64,000 nucleotides of DNA, taken from NCBI RefSeq assembly GCF_001270745.1, contig NZ_KQ434760.1, forward strand, positions 52,767 to 116,766. Direction: 5' to 3'. The stretch is from Jiangella muralis. Its GTDB lineage: Bacteria; Actinomycetota; Actinomycetes; Jiangellales; Jiangellaceae. The notes below the pieces were generated by a model. It was not told where the DNA came from, ran no database searches, and saw only the letters and a program-made list of their open reading frames with translations. A program made the translations under genes and the position numbers. The first letter of the stretch is position 1; each line of letters begins with the position of its first letter. Below are positions 1 to 8,116 of this stretch, piece by piece.

Positions 1-114
1 GTCGGGCACCGGATACACGTTCAGCGCGTCGATCTCCTCACGGGCCGCCGCGAGCGCGTCCAGGCCGGCACGGCACCACCGCAGCAGGATCTCAGCGTCG
101 GGAACCGGTGGCAC
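1..114 (-). CDS. DAK2-domain (DhaL/YloV-like) protein, N-terminal fragment
   Basis: Reading leftward from a GTG at 114 gives 38 residues that run off the window, ending in NVYPVPD. The text [10 protein letters not shown]...[12 protein letters not shown] is the usual start of DAK2-domain proteins, where NVYPVPDGDTGTN is the nucleotide/Mg-binding motif; the GDTG part lies outside. In other bacteria the family includes the fatty-acid-kinase-type proteins (FakA/YloV). It is divergent from rpmB, the usual order in actinomycetes. An upstream in-frame TAG at 124-126 limits the start. Only the N-terminus is seen, so domain content beyond it is inferred. Confidence 0.75.
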   Translation of the reverse strand, partial: MPPVPDAEILLRWCRAGLDALAAAREEIDALNVYPVPD

Positions 115-247
115 CCGGCGAGACTACCCCGCGCCGGTTTGTTATCTGGCGCGGCGGCCCGGTACGCTGGGGCGGTTGTTCGCGCCGGGTTCCCGGTGCG
201 GGCACGTTGACCGTTGTCTTCCATCATCCGTCTCAGTAGGAGTCTCC

Positions 248-436
248 GTGGCTGCCACCTGCGATGTCTGCGGCAAGGGCCCGGGCTTCGGCAACTCGAT
301 CTCGCACTCGCACCGCCGGACCCCGCGTCGCTGGAACCCGAACATCCAGACCGTGCGCACGGTCGTCGGGGGCACCCCCAAGCGGCTGAACGTCTGCACG
401 TCGTGCCTCAAGGCCGGCAAGGTCGCGCGCCGCTGA
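248..436 (+). CDS. rpmB: 50S ribosomal protein L28
   Basis: This encodes a 62-residue large-subunit ribosomal protein. It starts [20 protein letters not shown] and has the family core [11 protein letters not shown]. Cys5, Cys8, Cys50 and Cys53 form two CxxC knuckles, so this is the zinc-binding (C+) form. GTG at 248 is preferred over the upstream start at 176 because AGGAG at 238-242 sits just before it and the family begins here. It is monocistronic and ends in a strong terminator. No Zur-like site was recognised upstream. Confidence 0.96.
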   Translation: MAATCDVCGKGPGFGNSISHSHRRTPRRWNPNIQTVRTVVGGTPKRLNVCTSCLKAGKVARR

Positions 437-453
437 CGCTTGCCTGAACGACC

Positions 454-490
454 ATGAACCGCTCCCCTGGTGGGGGCGGTTCATTGTCTT
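454..490. terminator. Bidirectional Rho-independent terminator after rpmB
   Basis: The arm ATGAACCGCTCCCC and its complement GGGGGCGGTTCAT close a long stem with a TGGT loop and one bulged base. A TTGTCTTTT tract follows on the plus strand. It lies between the convergent rpmB and thiL and can serve both. Confidence 0.85.
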
Positions 491-523
491 TTCCGCAGGT
501 GGTTTCGGTTGGCCGGGCAACGG

Positions 524-1474
524 TCATCCCCCGGCGAAGTGGTCGTGCCCTCCCGGCGCGTCGTACTCCGCCCCGCCGACGGTCACCCCCGAGCCGGCCG
601 ACACCGAGCCGATCACCGTCCACCGCTCCGGCAGTTCCACCTCAGCGGGGAACGTCGCCACCAAGGCGTTGTCGTCGCCGCCGGTGAGCACCCAGGCGAG
701 CGGATCGGCGCCCAGGGCCGACGCGACCTCGCGCAGCGGCCCGGCCACCTCGAGCAACGTGGGGTCGACGTCGATGGACACCCCGCTGGCGGCGGCGACG
801 TGGCCCAGATCGCCCAGGAGCCCGTCGCTCACGTCGCACATCGCCGTCGCGCCCAGCGAGGCGGCCTCAGCCCCCGCTCCGTACGGGACCCGGGGCCGCC
901 GGTGCGCCTCGACGACGGCGCGCGGCGTGCGGAAGCCGCGGCTCAGCACCTGGAAGCCGGCCTCCGCCCAGCCGAGCCGCCCGCACATCGCGACGACGTC
1001 GCCCGCCCGGGCGCCGGCCCGGGTCACGGGCTCGGCGCCGGAGAGCGTGCCCAGCGCCGTCACCGAGACGACGATCAGCGGCGAGCGCACGACGTCGCCC
1101 CCGACGACGGAGGCGCCGACCAGGGCGGCCTCCTCGCCCAGGCCGGCGGCCAACGAGACCGCCCACGACGCCGGGAGGTCGGCCGGCAGGCCCAGGCCCA
1201 CCACGAGGGAGGTGGGCCGCGCGCCCATCGCCTCGATGTCGGAGAGGTTCTGCGCGGCCGCCTTGTGACCGACGTCGGCAGGGTCGGACCAGTCGCGGCG
1301 GAAGTGCCGGTTCTCCACCAGCAGGTCGGTCGTCACGACGACGCGGCCGTCGGGCGCCGCGACCACGGCGGAGTCGTCGCCGGGGCCCAGGAGGACGTCC
1401 GGGCCCTGCGGCAGCCGCGCGGTCACGGCGTCGATGAGGCCGAACTCTCCCAGTTCGCCAACGCTGTCGGGCAT
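524..1474 (-). CDS. thiL: Thiamine-monophosphate kinase
   Basis: This 316-residue enzyme phosphorylates thiamine monophosphate to thiamine diphosphate, the last step of cofactor synthesis. The N-terminal GPGDDSAVV motif, DLLVENRHF, the NLSDIEAMGA segment and DVSDGLLGDL are ThiL/AIR-synthase signatures for ATP and Mg binding. ATG at 1474 is chosen over the longer ORF because MPDSVGELGEFGLI is the family start and GGGAGCG lies just upstream. It is divergent from the Lrp-type gene at 1560, a neighbour pair often seen in actinomycetes. Confidence 0.93.
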   Translation of the reverse strand: MPDSVGELGEFGLIDAVTARLPQGPDVLLGPGDDSAVVAAPDGRVVVTTDLLVENRHFRRDWSDPADVGHKAAAQNLSDIEAMGARPTSLVVGLGLPADLPASWAVSLAAGLGEEAALVGASVVGGDVVRSPLIVVSVTALGTLSGAEPVTRAGARAGDVVAMCGRLGWAEAGFQVLSRGFRTPRAVVEAHRRPRVPYGAGAEAASLGATAMCDVSDGLLGDLGHVAAASGVSIDVDPTLLEVAGPLREVASALGADPLAWVLTGGDDNALVATFPAEVELPERWTVIGSVSAGSGVTVGGAEYDAPGGHDHFAGG

Positions 1475-1559
1475 TCTCTGCGCTCCCTCTTCTCCCGCAC
1501 GATTCCTCGACCAGGTAGGTTGACCCCTTCGCACACAGGACGCGTGAGAGGGCAAACCC

Positions 1560-1796
1560 GTGGTCGTACAGGCTTACATCCTGATCCAGACCGAGGTGGG
1601 CAAGGCCGCCGAGGTCGCCCGGAGGATCGCCGAGATCGACGGCGTCACTCTCGCCGAGGACGTCACCGGGCCGTACGACGTCATCGTGCGGGCCGAAGCC
1701 AGCAACGTCGACGACCTGGGGAAGCTCGTGGTCGCCCGGGTGCAGACGGTCGACGGCATCACCCGCACGCTCACGTGCCCAGTCGTCCACATCTGA
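1560..1796 (+). CDS. Lrp/AsnC ligand-binding-domain protein (no HTH)
   Basis: This is a 78-residue stand-alone RAM (regulation of amino-acid metabolism) domain: VQAYILIQTEVGKAAEVARRI, then GPYDVIVRAEA, then VDGITRTLTCPV. It lacks the helix-turn-helix of full Lrp proteins, so it probably senses a small molecule or partners another protein; its target is unknown. A GAGAGGG sequence precedes the GTG start. It overlaps the next gene by 22 bp, suggesting coupled translation. Confidence 0.85.
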   Translation: MVVQAYILIQTEVGKAAEVARRIAEIDGVTLAEDVTGPYDVIVRAEASNVDDLGKLVVARVQTVDGITRTLTCPVVHI

Positions 1797-2236
1797 CGCC
1801 GGCCGTCATCCTCCTCGCGACGGTGCTGGCCGGCTGCGGGTTCGGTGCCGTCGACGTCACGCCGCACGAGCCCGAGCCCGGCAGCGCCGACGTCTGCGCC
1901 GCCCTCCAGGATGCCCTCCCCGACACCGTCGACGACGCGATCCGGCGCGACGTCGACCCGTCCTCGGAGTACGTGGCCGCCTGGGGGCAGCCGGCGATCG
2001 TGCTGCGCTGCGGCGTCCCGATGCCCGCCTCCTACCGCCCGGACGCCCAGCTGTTCGACGTCGAAGGCGTCGGCTGGCTGGCCGACGAGGGCGAGGGCGG
2101 CATGTTCTTCACCGCCGTCGACCGGGAGGTGCTGATCGAGGTCGCCGTCCCCGACGACTACGCGCCCGAGGCGAACGTGCTGACCGACCTCGCGACGGCG
2201 ATCCTCGACACCGACCCGGAACGCGCCCTGCGCTAG
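1775..2236 (+). CDS. DUF3515 family lipoprotein
   Basis: GTG at 1775 gives 153 residues beginning PSRPHLTPAVILLATVLAGC, a type II signal peptide with lipobox LAGC and acylated Cys21. The rest (DVCAALQDALPDTV, WGQPAIVLRCGVP, EVLIEVAVPDDYAPEANVLTDLA) matches the actinobacterial DUF3515 family, whose function is unknown. A much longer open frame from 470 is antisense to thiL and is not used. The start lies inside the Lrp-type gene; this overlap is needed to obtain a complete signal peptide. Confidence 0.8.
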   Translation: MPSRPHLTPAVILLATVLAGCGFGAVDVTPHEPEPGSADVCAALQDALPDTVDDAIRRDVDPSSEYVAAWGQPAIVLRCGVPMPASYRPDAQLFDVEGVGWLADEGEGGMFFTAVDREVLIEVAVPDDYAPEANVLTDLATAILDTDPERALR

Positions 2237-2245
2237 CGTCGGATA

Positions 2246-2752
2246 ATGCCCACCACCCTGACGACGGACCGCCTCACCCTCCGCCCGATCGAGCAGCGCG
2301 ACGCCGACGCGTGGGCCGCCATGAACGCCGATCCGGCCGTCATGGAGCACTTCACCACCGGCCCGCTGGACCGCGCCGCGGCGGACCGCATGCTCGCCAG
2401 GATGCGCGAGCAGCATCTGCAGGAGGGGTTCGGCCTGGCCGCGGTCGAGCGGACGGCCGACGGGGTGTTCCTCGGCTTCACCGGCATGCACCGCCACCCG
2501 TGGTTCCCCGGCGAGGTCGAGATCGGCTGGCGGCTGACCCGGCACGCCTGGGGCCACGGCTACGCCACCGAGGCGGCGACCGCCTGGATCGAGCACGCGT
2601 TCGGCGAGCTGGGCCTGCCGCGGCTGATCTCGGTCACCGTCCCGGAGAACGAGCGGTCGATCGCCGTGATGCGCCGGCTCGGCTTCACGCTCTGGCAGGA
2701 GACGACGCACGACGGCCTCGACGTCGTCGTGTACGCGCGCGACGCCACCTAA
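2246..2752 (+). CDS. GNAT family N-acetyltransferase (RimJ/RimL type)
   Basis: The 168-residue protein starts with TDRLTLRPIEQRDADAW. It carries the acetyl-CoA loop TRHAWGHGYATEA near residues 98-110 and ENERSIAVMRRLGF near the C-terminus. These mark the RimJ/RimL-like branch that acetylates amino groups of proteins or small molecules; the substrate cannot be told. It lies 9 bp after the lipoprotein gene and overlaps the ddl stop by 4 bp tail to tail. Confidence 0.88.
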   Translation: MPTTLTTDRLTLRPIEQRDADAWAAMNADPAVMEHFTTGPLDRAAADRMLARMREQHLQEGFGLAAVERTADGVFLGFTGMHRHPWFPGEVEIGWRLTRHAWGHGYATEAATAWIEHAFGELGLPRLISVTVPENERSIAVMRRLGFTLWQETTHDGLDVVVYARDAT

Positions 2753-3861
2753 CGCAGCCCGGTCGGCCGGCGCAGCGCGGTGTCGACGAGGCGGTCGACC
2801 AGCGACGGGTAGTCGATGCCGGTCTTCGCCCACAGCTGCGGGAACATCGACGTCGGCGTGAAGCCCGGCATGGTGTTCAGCTCGTTCACCACGAGCGAGC
2901 CGTCGTCGCGGAGGAAGAAGTCGACCCGGGCAAGGCTCTCGCAGGACAACGCCTGGAACGCGTCGATGGACATCCGGCGGACCCGTTCGGCGACGTCGGC
3001 CGGGAGGTCGGCGGGGATGTCGAGCGCGACGTCGTCGCCGGGCAGGTACTTGGCCTCGAAGTCGTAGAGGTCGTGGCCGGCGCCGAGGCGGATCTCGCCG
3101 ACGACGCTCGCCTCGGGCTCGCCGCCGCCCTGGCCCTCCAGCACGGCGCACTCGACCTCGCGGCCGGTGACGGCCTCCTCGACCAGCACCTTCGGGTCGT
3201 GCTCGCGGGCGGCCAGGACGGCGGCCTCGAGCTCGGACTCGTCGTGCACCTTGCTGACGCCCATGCTCGATCCGGCGCGGGCCGGCTTGACGAACACCGG
3301 GTAGCCGAACGCCTCGACCTCGGCGACGACGCGGTCGCGCTGCGGCTCCCACGCCGACGGGCGCACCAGCACGTGCCGGGTCACGGGCAGCCCGGCGCCG
3401 GCCAGCAGCAGCTTCATGACGTGCTTGTCCATGCCGACGGCCGAGGCCAGCACGCCGGACCCGACGTAGCGGACGTCGGCCAGTTCGAGCAGCCCCTGGA
3501 TGGTGCCGTCCTCGCCGTACGGGCCGTGCAGCAGCGGGAACACGACGTCGACCGTGCCCAGCGCGTGCGGCACCTCGCCCGGCGACTGCACCGACAGCGC
3601 GCCCCGCCCGGGCAGCACGACGGTGCCGCCCTCGTCGTCGACGGCAGGCATGGTGTGGCCGTGGATGGCCAGCCGCTCCGGGTCGGCGGTGGTCAGCACC
3701 CAGCGGCCGGACGTCGTGATGCCGATCGGCAGCACCTCGTACCGGCGCGGGTCGAGCGCGGCCAGGACGCCACCGGCCGTGACACACGAGATCTCGTGCT
3801 CGGAGCTTCGGCCGCCGAAGACGACGGCGACCCTGATGCGACGGTCCTGCGAGTAGTTCAC
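2749..3861 (-). CDS. ddl: D-alanine--D-alanine ligase
   Basis: This 370-residue cytoplasmic ATP-grasp ligase makes the D-Ala-D-Ala dipeptide of peptidoglycan precursors. Visible motifs are FGGRSSEHEIS (residues 15-25), HGPYGEDGTIQG (112-123), FVKPARAGSSMG and VNELNTMPGFT near the end. It is the last gene of a plsC-gpsA-ddl run on the minus strand, 19 bp after gpsA. The residues that separate D-Ala from D-Lac ligases were not resolved, but nothing suggests glycopeptide resistance here. Confidence 0.95.
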   Translation of the reverse strand: MNYSQDRRIRVAVVFGGRSSEHEISCVTAGGVLAALDPRRYEVLPIGITTSGRWVLTTADPERLAIHGHTMPAVDDEGGTVVLPGRGALSVQSPGEVPHALGTVDVVFPLLHGPYGEDGTIQGLLELADVRYVGSGVLASAVGMDKHVMKLLLAGAGLPVTRHVLVRPSAWEPQRDRVVAEVEAFGYPVFVKPARAGSSMGVSKVHDESELEAAVLAAREHDPKVLVEEAVTGREVECAVLEGQGGGEPEASVVGEIRLGAGHDLYDFEAKYLPGDDVALDIPADLPADVAERVRRMSIDAFQALSCESLARVDFFLRDDGSLVVNELNTMPGFTPTSMFPQLWAKTGIDYPSLVDRLVDTALRRPTGLR

Positions 3862-3880
3862 CGCGCCGACCCTACCGTTC

Positions 3881-4888
3881 TCAATGTCCGTGCCGTTCGG
3901 GCTTGGCCGAGCGGGACAGCAGCGACCCCACCATCTCGGCGGGCGTGAGCTCGCCCCGGACCACCCCGGTGACGTGCTCGACGATCGGCATGTCGACGCC
4001 GTGGCGTCCGGCGAGGTCGAGGATCGACTCGCACGACTTGACCCCCTCGGCGACCTGCCGGGTGCCGGCGACGATCTCGGCGACGGTCTTGCCGCGGCCC
4101 AGCTGCTCGCCGAACGAGCGGTTGCGCGACAGCGGCGACATGCAGGTGGCGGCGAGGTCGCCGAGCCCGGCCAGCCCGGAGAACGTGTACGCGTCGGCGC
4201 CCAGCGCGGCGCCGAGCCGGGCGGTCTCGGCCAGCCCGCGGGTGATGACGCTGGCGCGGGCGTTGTCGCCGAAGCCGAGCCCGGCGGCGATGCCGACCGC
4301 GAGCGCGATGACGTTCTTGACGGCGCCGCCCAGCTCCGCCCCGACGAGGTCGTGGTTGGTGTACGGGCGGAAGTGCGGCGAGTGGCAGGCCCGCTGGATG
4401 GCCTTCACGAGGTCGTCGTCGGCGGCCGCGACGACGCTGGCGGCGGGCTGGCGCTGGGCGATCTCGCCGGCGAGGTTGGGCCCGGAGACGGCGGCGATAC
4501 GCTTCGGGCCGGCGCCGGTGACATCGTCGATGACCTCGCTCATCCGCTTCGCCGTGCCGAGCTCGACCCCCTTCATCAGGCTGACCAGCGCCGCGGACGA
4601 CGGCAGCGCGGGCGCCCACTCGGCGAGGTTCGAGCGCAACGACTGCGACGGCACCGCCAGCACGACGAGGTCGGCCTCGTGCGCGGCCTCGGCGGGTTCG
4701 TGGGTGGCCCGGATCGCGAGCGGCAGCCCGACGCCGGGCAGGTAGTCGGGGTTGGTGTGGGTGGCGTTGATGGCGTCGCACAGCTCCGGGCGGCGGCCCC
4801 AGATGGTGACGTCGGCGCCGGCGTCGGCGAGCACGAGCGCGAACGCCGTCCCCCACGAGCCGGCCCCGAAGACGGCGGCGCGGGTCAC
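3881..4888 (-). CDS. gpsA: Glycerol-3-phosphate dehydrogenase [NAD(P)+]
   Basis: This 335-residue enzyme reduces dihydroxyacetone phosphate to sn-glycerol 3-phosphate for lipid synthesis. It starts with the Rossmann loop VFGAGSWGTAFA and has VPSQSLR, SLMKGVE, SGPNLAGEIA and the catalytic stretch GGAVKNVIALAVGIAAG. The GTG start overlaps the plsC stop as GTGA, so the two are probably co-translated. PlsC then uses acylated glycerol-3-phosphate in the same pathway. Confidence 0.95.
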   Translation of the reverse strand: MTRAAVFGAGSWGTAFALVLADAGADVTIWGRRPELCDAINATHTNPDYLPGVGLPLAIRATHEPAEAAHEADLVVLAVPSQSLRSNLAEWAPALPSSAALVSLMKGVELGTAKRMSEVIDDVTGAGPKRIAAVSGPNLAGEIAQRQPAASVVAAADDDLVKAIQRACHSPHFRPYTNHDLVGAELGGAVKNVIALAVGIAAGLGFGDNARASVITRGLAETARLGAALGADAYTFSGLAGLGDLAATCMSPLSRNRSFGEQLGRGKTVAEIVAGTRQVAEGVKSCESILDLAGRHGVDMPIVEHVTGVVRGELTPAEMVGSLLSRSAKPERHGH

Positions 4889-5658
4889 GGCTGCTCCTCC
4901 GGTTGCTGCTTCGGGTCGCCGACCGGCGGCAGCCCGACCGCCTTGGGGTCGAACCGCTCGGCCGGCGCGACCTCGCCGCGGATCTGCGCCAGCTGCGCGG
5001 TGATGGCGGCCATGATGCGGTCGGTGGCGATGCGCAGGACGGTGGAGTCGACCGGCCGGCCGCGCAGGTCGTCGAGCGGGATCGGCGGCCCGGCGATGAC
5101 GGACATCGTCTTGCGCGGCAGCAGCCGGATGCGCTTGGAGTACGGCGCCAGCACGTGGTTGGCGCCCCACTGCGCGACCGGGATGACGTCGCAGCCGGTC
5201 TCCAGCGCGACCCGCGCGGCGCCGGTCTTGCCGACCATCGGCCAGAGGTCCGGGTCGCGGGAGATGGTGCCCTCGGGGTAGATCGCGACCAGCTCACCGG
5301 CCTTGACGGCGGCGACGGCGGCCCGGTACGCCTGCGACGCGTCGCGCGACTCGCGGTACACCGGGATCTGCCCGGCGGCCGTGATGAGCCGGCCGAACAC
5401 CGGCACCCGGAACACGCCGGACTTCGCGAGGTACCGGGTGGCGCGGCCGTTGTCCCACAGGAAGTGCGCGAACGACAGCGGGTCGAAGTGCGAGATGTGG
5501 TTGCCCGCGACGATCACTCCGGTGCCGCCCGGCGGAATGTTCTCGCCGCCGCGCCAGTTCTGCCGGGTGAAGGTCATGAGGAACGGACGGATCAGGGTTG
5601 CGATGAACTTGAACGCGAACCCCACCCCCGCCGGCCCGTTCGCACTCGGTCCCGCCAC
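4885..5658 (-). CDS. plsC: 1-acyl-sn-glycerol-3-phosphate acyltransferase
   Basis: This 257-residue membrane-associated acyltransferase converts lysophosphatidate to phosphatidate. NHISHFD (His54, Asp59) is the catalytic HX4D box and YPEGT (128-131) the glycerol-phosphate-binding motif. An N-terminal hydrophobic stretch VGFAFKFIATLIRPFLM can anchor it. GTG at 5658 is chosen because GGAGGGAGAGG precedes it; a GTG 12 codons later is the alternative. It heads the plsC-gpsA-ddl operon. Confidence 0.9.
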   Translation of the reverse strand: MAGPSANGPAGVGFAFKFIATLIRPFLMTFTRQNWRGGENIPPGGTGVIVAGNHISHFDPLSFAHFLWDNGRATRYLAKSGVFRVPVFGRLITAAGQIPVYRESRDASQAYRAAVAAVKAGELVAIYPEGTISRDPDLWPMVGKTGAARVALETGCDVIPVAQWGANHVLAPYSKRIRLLPRKTMSVIAGPPIPLDDLRGRPVDSTVLRIATDRIMAAITAQLAQIRGEVAPAERFDPKAVGLPPVGDPKQQPEEQP

Positions 5659-5772
5659 GTACCTCTCCCTCCGCCCACGTGAATGCCCGCAGACAGTGTC
5701 GCTCCACCGGGGTGCGCGCGTCGAACCGGCCACCGGCGCGCCGCGCGAGCCGATGCGCCAGACTGGATCTCG

Positions 5773-6417
5773 ATGACGACACCGCAGCGCTGGACGATCG
5801 TGATCCCCGTCAAGCGACCCGAGCACGCCAAGACCCGCCTGGCCGACGCCGTCGGCGAGCACCGCCCGCGGTTCGCCCGCGCGTTCGCCGCCGACACCGT
5901 CCAGGCCGCCCTCGACTGCGCGCCGGTGGCCCGCGTCATCGTGGTGACCGACGACGACGAGGCGGCCGCCGAGGCGCGGACGCTGGGCGCCGAGGTCGTG
6001 GCCGACGCGCCCGACGCGGGGCTGAACGCGGCGCTGCGGCACGGCGCTGCGGTGGCCCGGCACGCCGACGCCTCGGCCGCCGTGGCGACGCTCTCCGCCG
6101 ACCTCCCGGCGCTGCGCCCGGCCGAACTGGCCCGCGTGCTCGACGCGGCCGCGGCGCACCCGCGGTCGTTCCTCGCCGACGCCGCGGGCGTCGGCACCAC
6201 CAGCTACGCCGCCGGTCCGGGCGCCGCGTTCGAGCCGGCCTTCGGCGGGCGGTCCCGGGCGGCGCACCGGCTGGCCGGCGTCGTCGAACTGGACCTCGAC
6301 GACGTCACGACGGTCCGCCGCGACGTCGACACCGCCGTGGACCTCTGGGACGCCCGCCGCCTCGGCGTGGGCCCGCGGACGGCCGCGTTGCTAGCCGAGC
6401 TGGACGTCGCGCTCTAG
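5773..6417 (+). CDS. fbiD: 2-phospho-L-lactate/phosphoenolpyruvate guanylyltransferase (F420 synthesis)
   Basis: This 214-residue nucleotidyltransferase activates PEP (actinobacteria) or 2-phospho-L-lactate (archaea, CofC) with GTP in coenzyme F420 synthesis. Evidence is IVIPVKRPEHAKTRL at the N-terminus, VTDDDEAA, LSADLPAL in the metal-binding region and the C-terminal DLDDVTTVRRDVDT. It is divergent from plsC and convergent with the HU-like gene. Several F420-type oxidoreductases elsewhere in the window support use of this cofactor. FbiD and CofC are the same family; fbiD is chosen for the likely actinobacterial host. Confidence 0.88.
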   Translation: MTTPQRWTIVIPVKRPEHAKTRLADAVGEHRPRFARAFAADTVQAALDCAPVARVIVVTDDDEAAAEARTLGAEVVADAPDAGLNAALRHGAAVARHADASAAVATLSADLPALRPAELARVLDAAAAHPRSFLADAAGVGTTSYAAGPGAAFEPAFGGRSRAAHRLAGVVELDLDDVTTVRRDVDTAVDLWDARRLGVGPRTAALLAELDVAL

Positions 6418-6431
6418 ACCCGGGACGGCGA

Positions 6432-6468
6432 CGAGCCGGGCGGGGGCTCGCGGCCGCCGCCCGGCTCG
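6432..6468. terminator. GC-rich hairpin between convergent fbiD and hup
   Basis: The arms CGAGCCGGGCGG and CCGCCCGGCTCG pair over 12 bp with a 13-base loop. There is no U-run, but the position between two convergent stops suggests a bidirectional terminator. Confidence 0.6.
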
Positions 6469-6474
6469 GGCGCC

Positions 6475-6504
6475 TGCTCGGGTGCTGCTCGGGTGCTGCT
6501 CGGT
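6475..6504. repeat. Short tandem repeat (11-bp unit, about 2.7 copies)
   Basis: TGCTCGGGTGC occurs at 6475-6485 and 6486-6496, followed by a partial third copy ending exactly at the hup stop. It may vary in copy number between strains. Confidence 0.6.
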
Positions 6505-7437
6505 TCAGCTGCGCGTCGACGGCGGCGTGGTGGTGCCCGGGGCCGACGTCGAGGCCGGGGCCGCGCTGGTCGTCTTGGCGGGGGCCGCGGTCGTCTTCTT
6601 GGCGGCCGTGGCGGCGCCGGCGGCCGGGGCCACGGTCTTCTTCGCCGCCGTGGCCTTGCGGGCGGTCGTGGTCTTCTTCGCCGCCGCCGTCGTGGTCTTC
6701 TTGGCCGCCGTGGCGGTCGTCTTCTTCGCGGCGGTCGTCGTCTTCTTCGCCGCCGTCGCGGTCGTCTTCTTCGCGGCGGTCGTGGTCTTCTTCGCCGGCG
6801 TCGCGGTCGTCTTCTTGGCCGCCGTGGTCGCCTTCTTGGCGGCCGCCGCCGTCGTCGCCTTCTTGGCGGCGGTGGTCTTGCGGGCAGCCGGGGCGGCCGT
6901 CTTCTTCGCCGCGGTGGCCGTCGTCTTCTTCGCGGCCGGCGTGGTGGACTTGCGGGCCGGTCCGGCTGCCTTCTTCGGCGCCGCCGGGCGGCTGGCCGGC
7001 ACCTTGCGCGCGGTCGACGCCGCCTTCTTCGCCGGCGCCGCGGCCGTGGTGTCCTTCGACTCGCCGCGAACCGCGACGGCCGCCTTCTTCGCCGCCGACG
7101 ACACCGAGCGTGTCGCCGACTCCGCGGCTGCGGCGGCCTGGGCCGGCACCAGCGACAGCGACTCCTTGACCCGCGTGCTCGCCTTCTTCACGCCGGCGAC
7201 GACGTCCTGCAACTCGTCGGCCGGGCTGAACGTGGCCACCGTGCGCTTCTTGGACTTCTTCTTGGCGCTCTTGTCCTTGTCGCGGTCGAAGACGCCGAGC
7301 CCCTTGACGGCGACCTTCTCGCCCGCGGCCAGCGAACGCTGGATGCCCTCGACGACGGAGTCGAGCGCGTGCTGCGCCACCTCGCGGTTGCCGTCGAAAC
7401 CGTCGGCAATGCGGTCGATCAGTTTCTTCTTCCCCAC
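6505..7437 (-). CDS. HU-like DNA-binding protein with long Lys/Ala/Thr tail
   Basis: The 310-residue nucleoid-type protein has an HU-like N-terminus: KKKLIDRIADGF, a helical ALDSVVEGIQRSL segment, GEKVAVKGLGVF, and ATFSPADELQDVVAG. In place of the usual beta-arm with RNPxTG there is only a lysine-rich link (residues about 51-66). From about residue 120 to the end it is a low-complexity tail of repeated AKKTT(A/T)A units, like the histone-H1-like tails of HupS/Hlp proteins. The GTG start follows GAGGAG. The hydrophobic plus-strand frame over this gene is a shadow of the repeats. Confidence 0.85.
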   Translation of the reverse strand: MGKKKLIDRIADGFDGNREVAQHALDSVVEGIQRSLAAGEKVAVKGLGVFDRDKDKSAKKKSKKRTVATFSPADELQDVVAGVKKASTRVKESLSLVPAQAAAAAESATRSVSSAAKKAAVAVRGESKDTTAAAPAKKAASTARKVPASRPAAPKKAAGPARKSTTPAAKKTTATAAKKTAAPAARKTTAAKKATTAAAAKKATTAAKKTTATPAKKTTTAAKKTTATAAKKTTTAAKKTTATAAKKTTTAAAKKTTTARKATAAKKTVAPAAGAATAAKKTTAAPAKTTSAAPASTSAPGTTTPPSTRS

Positions 7438-7445
7438 CGTTGCTC

Positions 7446-7499
7446 CTCAGCCGTCTCGCCCGGCGGGCGAGTTCATCTCACCCACCATAGACGGCTGAG
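7446..7499 (-). promoter_or_regulatory. Nested hairpin covering the hup ribosome-binding region
   Basis: On the minus strand CTCAGCCGTC pairs perfectly with GACGGCTGAG (10 bp). Inside, CTCGCCC-GGC-GGGCGAG forms a second perfect hairpin. The outer 3' arm ends in CTGAG, whose last bases belong to the GAGGAG Shine-Dalgarno of the HU-like gene. It may end leuD transcription, mask the hup site, or both. Confidence 0.55.
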
Positions 7500-7517
7500 G
7501 GCAGCGGATCAGGGACT

Positions 7518-8108
7518 TCAGACCAGCGTGCGCGGCTTGTGCGACGGACGGGCCGCCTCGAAGTCGTCGATCGCGTCGGGGTGACGCAGGGTGAGCCCGA
7601 TGTCGTCGAGGCCCTCCATCAGCCGCCAGCGGGTGTAGTCGTCGACCTGCAGCTGCGCGACGATGTCGCCGCACGTGACCACGCGCTGATCGAGGTCGAC
7701 GCTCACCTCGGTGCCGGGCGCGTTCTCGAGCGCCTTCCAGATCAGCTCGACGTCGTCCTGGCTGAGCTCGCCGGTGAGCAGCCCCTGCTTGCCGGAGTTG
7801 CCGCGGAAGATGTCGGCGAACCGCGACGACAGCACGGCCTTGAAGCCGTAGTCCTTGAGCGCCCAGACGGCGTGCTCGCGCGACGACCCGGTGCCGAAGT
7901 CGGGGCCCGCGACGAGCACCGAGCCGGCCGCGAACGCCGGGTTGTTCAGCACGAACGTCTCGTCGCCGCGCCACGCCGCGAACAGGCCGTCCTCGAACCC
8001 GGTGCGGGTGACCCGCTTGAGGTACACCGCCGGGATGATCTGGTCGGTGTCGACGTTGCTGCGCCGCAGCGGGACGCCGACGCCGGTGTGCCGGATGAAC
8101 TTCTCCAT
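7518..8108 (-). CDS. leuD: 3-isopropylmalate dehydratase, small subunit
   Basis: The 196-residue subunit pairs with LeuC to isomerise 2- to 3-isopropylmalate in leucine synthesis. Family marks are [30 protein letters not shown] and [18 protein letters not shown]. It starts 8 bp after the leuC stop, so the two form an operon read from the promoter at about 9.55 kb. Confidence 0.96.
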   Translation of the reverse strand: MEKFIRHTGVGVPLRRSNVDTDQIIPAVYLKRVTRTGFEDGLFAAWRGDETFVLNNPAFAAGSVLVAGPDFGTGSSREHAVWALKDYGFKAVLSSRFADIFRGNSGKQGLLTGELSQDDVELIWKALENAPGTEVSVDLDQRVVTCGDIVAQLQVDDYTRWRLMEGLDDIGLTLRHPDAIDDFEAARPSHKPRTLV

Positions 8109-8116
8109 GACGTCTC

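Noticed and set aside
470..1774. Upstream part of a 588-codon open frame on the plus strand
   Set aside because: It is antisense to thiL and then runs out of frame through the Lrp-type gene. Composition is that of a GC-rich shadow; only the 3' end from 1775 is a real gene.
6482..7498. Plus-strand frames rich in Ala/Val/Phe, resembling membrane proteins
   Set aside because: They are the reverse complement of the Lys/Ala/Thr codon repeats of the HU-like gene, which has a normal start and ribosome site.
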